From JBOHUX01 sp050734915 (GTDB taxonomy: Bacteria > Chloroflexota > Dormibacteria > Dormibacterales > Dormibacteraceae): 8,254 bases of DNA. The translations under genes were made by a program, and so were the position numbers. This document shows positions 7,328-8,254 of this stretch, piece after piece (the first letter of the stretch is position 1; each line of letters begins with the position of its first letter). The notes under the pieces are model-generated. The model did no database searches, was not told the origin of the DNA, and saw only the letters and a list, made by a program, of their open reading frames with translations. The stretch spans positions 1 to 8,254 of the forward strand of contig JBOHUX010000105.1 of the NCBI GenBank assembly GCA_050734915.1, read 5' to 3'.

Positions 7328-8254
7328 TCAGCGACCGACCAGGTCGAGGAAGCCCCCCTCATCGAGCACCTCGACCTTGAGGCGGCGCGCCTTCTCGAGC
7401 TTGGATCCCGCCTCCGCGCCCGCCACCAGGAAGTCGGTCCGCGAGCTGACGCTGGAGGCCGCCCGGCCCCCCAGAGACCGGACCAGCGCCTCCGCCTCGG
7501 GACGCGTCAGGGACTCCAGCGTGCCCGTGAAGACCAGGGTCCGCCCGCTCAGAGGGCCTGCCACGGGCATCTCGGCCGCCTGCGGCTCGACGCCCGCCGC
7601 CAGCAGCCGGTCGAGCAGCTCGCCGCCGGCTCCGTCGAGAAAGAGGCGGATCTCGGCCGCCATGCTGGGACCGATTCCCTCCACCTGGAGGAGATCCTCC
7701 TCCCGGGCGGCCCGCACCCGCTCCAGGGAGCCGAAGGCGGCGGCCAGCAGACTCGCGGTCGCCTCGCCGACCTGGGGGATGCCGAGCGCGTAGAGCAGCC
7801 GCGCCAGCGGCGGCCGCCGGCTTGCCTCGATGCGCCCGACCAGCTTCCAGGCCGAGGTGGCCGCGAAGCGGTCGAGCCCGAGGATCTGCTCGTAGGTGAG
7901 CCGGAAGAGGCCGGAGGGGTCCTCGACCAGGCCCCTGTCGACCATCTGCTGGATGGTCGAGTAGCCGAGCCCTTCGATCTCCACCCCGCCGCGGCCGGCG
8001 AAATGACGGAGCCGCTCCAGCTGCTGGGCGCCGCAGAAGGGGTTGATGCACCGGTGGGCGACGTAGGGCTCCTCCCGGACCACCTCGCCGGCACAGACCG
8101 GGCACCTGAGCGGCATCCTCCACCCCGGCCGGGGGTCCTTGACCGACACCACCTCGGGGATCACGTCGCCGGCCCGCTGGACGATCACCCGGGCGCCGGC
8201 GTAGACGCCCTTCTCGTTGACCATCTGCTCGTTGTGAAGGCTCGCGTTGCTGAC
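7328..8254 (-). CDS. ligA: NAD+-dependent DNA ligase LigA, C-terminal part (5' end outside window)
   Basis: This is the last 308 residues of a protein usually about 670 long; the adenylation domain with the catalytic Lys lies beyond the right edge. The enzyme seals nicks in duplex DNA using NAD+, in replication and repair. Numbering from the edge, residues 1-48 are the end of the OB fold (VSNASLHNE, RAGDVIPEV). Next come the zinc finger with C51, C54, C69 and C74, and the HFAGRGGVEIEGLG link. Helix-hairpin-helix repeats follow at about 115-206, including LYALGIPQVGEATA and VEGIGPSMAAEI. The C-terminal BRCT domain spans about 231-308, with SGRTLVFTGTLESLTRPEAEALVRSLGG and TDFLVAGAEAGSKLEKA. 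The order and all four zinc ligands match the family. The frame continues to the window edge above the internal ATG at 8224, so that ATG is not the start. gatC follows 51 bases downstream on the same strand. Confidence 0.97.
   Translation of the reverse strand, partial: VSNASLHNEQMVNEKGVYAGARVIVQRAGDVIPEVVSVKDPRPGWRMPLRCPVCAGEVVREEPYVAHRCINPFCGAQQLERLRHFAGRGGVEIEGLGYSTIQQMVDRGLVEDPSGLFRLTYEQILGLDRFAATSAWKLVGRIEASRRPPLARLLYALGIPQVGEATASLLAAAFGSLERVRAAREEDLLQVEGIGPSMAAEIRLFLDGAGGELLDRLLAAGVEPQAAEMPVAGPLSGRTLVFTGTLESLTRPEAEALVRSLGGRAASSVSSRTDFLVAGAEAGSKLEKARRLKVEVLDEGGFLDLVGR

Overview
The window is GC-rich (about 70% by eye), densely coding bacterial DNA. Nearly all of it is one minus-strand gene string, faced at the left end by a single plus-strand gene. 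Reading the minus strand in its own direction (right to left), the order is: the C-terminal part of an NAD+-dependent DNA ligase (ligA, running off the right edge), gatC, gatA, gatB, an ECF sigma factor, its membrane anti-sigma factor, and a TrmA/RlmD-type 23S rRNA uridine methyltransferase. On the plus strand, at 169-1362, lies a fold-type I PLP aminotransferase that converges on the methyltransferase. No rRNA, tRNA, CRISPR array, insertion sequence or phage gene is visible.

The organism cannot be named from the sequence. A complete gatCAB operon means it very probably makes Gln-tRNA(Gln) and/or Asn-tRNA(Asn) by transamidation. The ligA / gatCAB / rRNA methyltransferase neighbourhood resembles, as far as I recall, the order in Bacillota. 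The GC content and the SigK/RskA-like regulatory pair fit Actinobacteriota, Chloroflexota or related uncultured lineages. A high-GC Terrabacteria-type lineage is my best guess, held loosely.

Layout: 1-168 is non-coding upstream sequence with small inverted repeats and a possible leaderless promoter. 169-1362 is the aminotransferase. 1363-1392 is a short convergent gap with a small hairpin. 1393-2667 is the rRNA methyltransferase and 2709-3488 the anti-sigma factor. 3481-4059 (or 4083) is the ECF sigma factor. 4085-5527 is gatB, 5520-6983 gatA and 6980-7276 gatC. 7277-7327 is a short gap with a possible second leaderless promoter, and 7328-8254 is partial ligA. The gatC/gatA, gatA/gatB and sigma/anti-sigma pairs overlap by 4, 8 and 8 bases, and gatB and the sigma gene are nearly abutting, so translational coupling is likely.

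Functionally, GatCAB completes amide aminoacyl-tRNA synthesis, the methyltransferase modifies rRNA (or tRNA), and ligA seals DNA nicks: all housekeeping. The ECF sigma/anti-sigma pair sits inside this string and would let a cell-envelope signal release a sigma factor. The point most worth checking is the gatA start. The reading frame is intact back into the end of gatC, but it has no ATG, GTG or TTG before the catalytic lysine region. A GTA codon with a well placed GGAGG marks the expected start. I found no convincing new multi-gene system; the window is mainly core genes with unusual initiation and operon-structure features.
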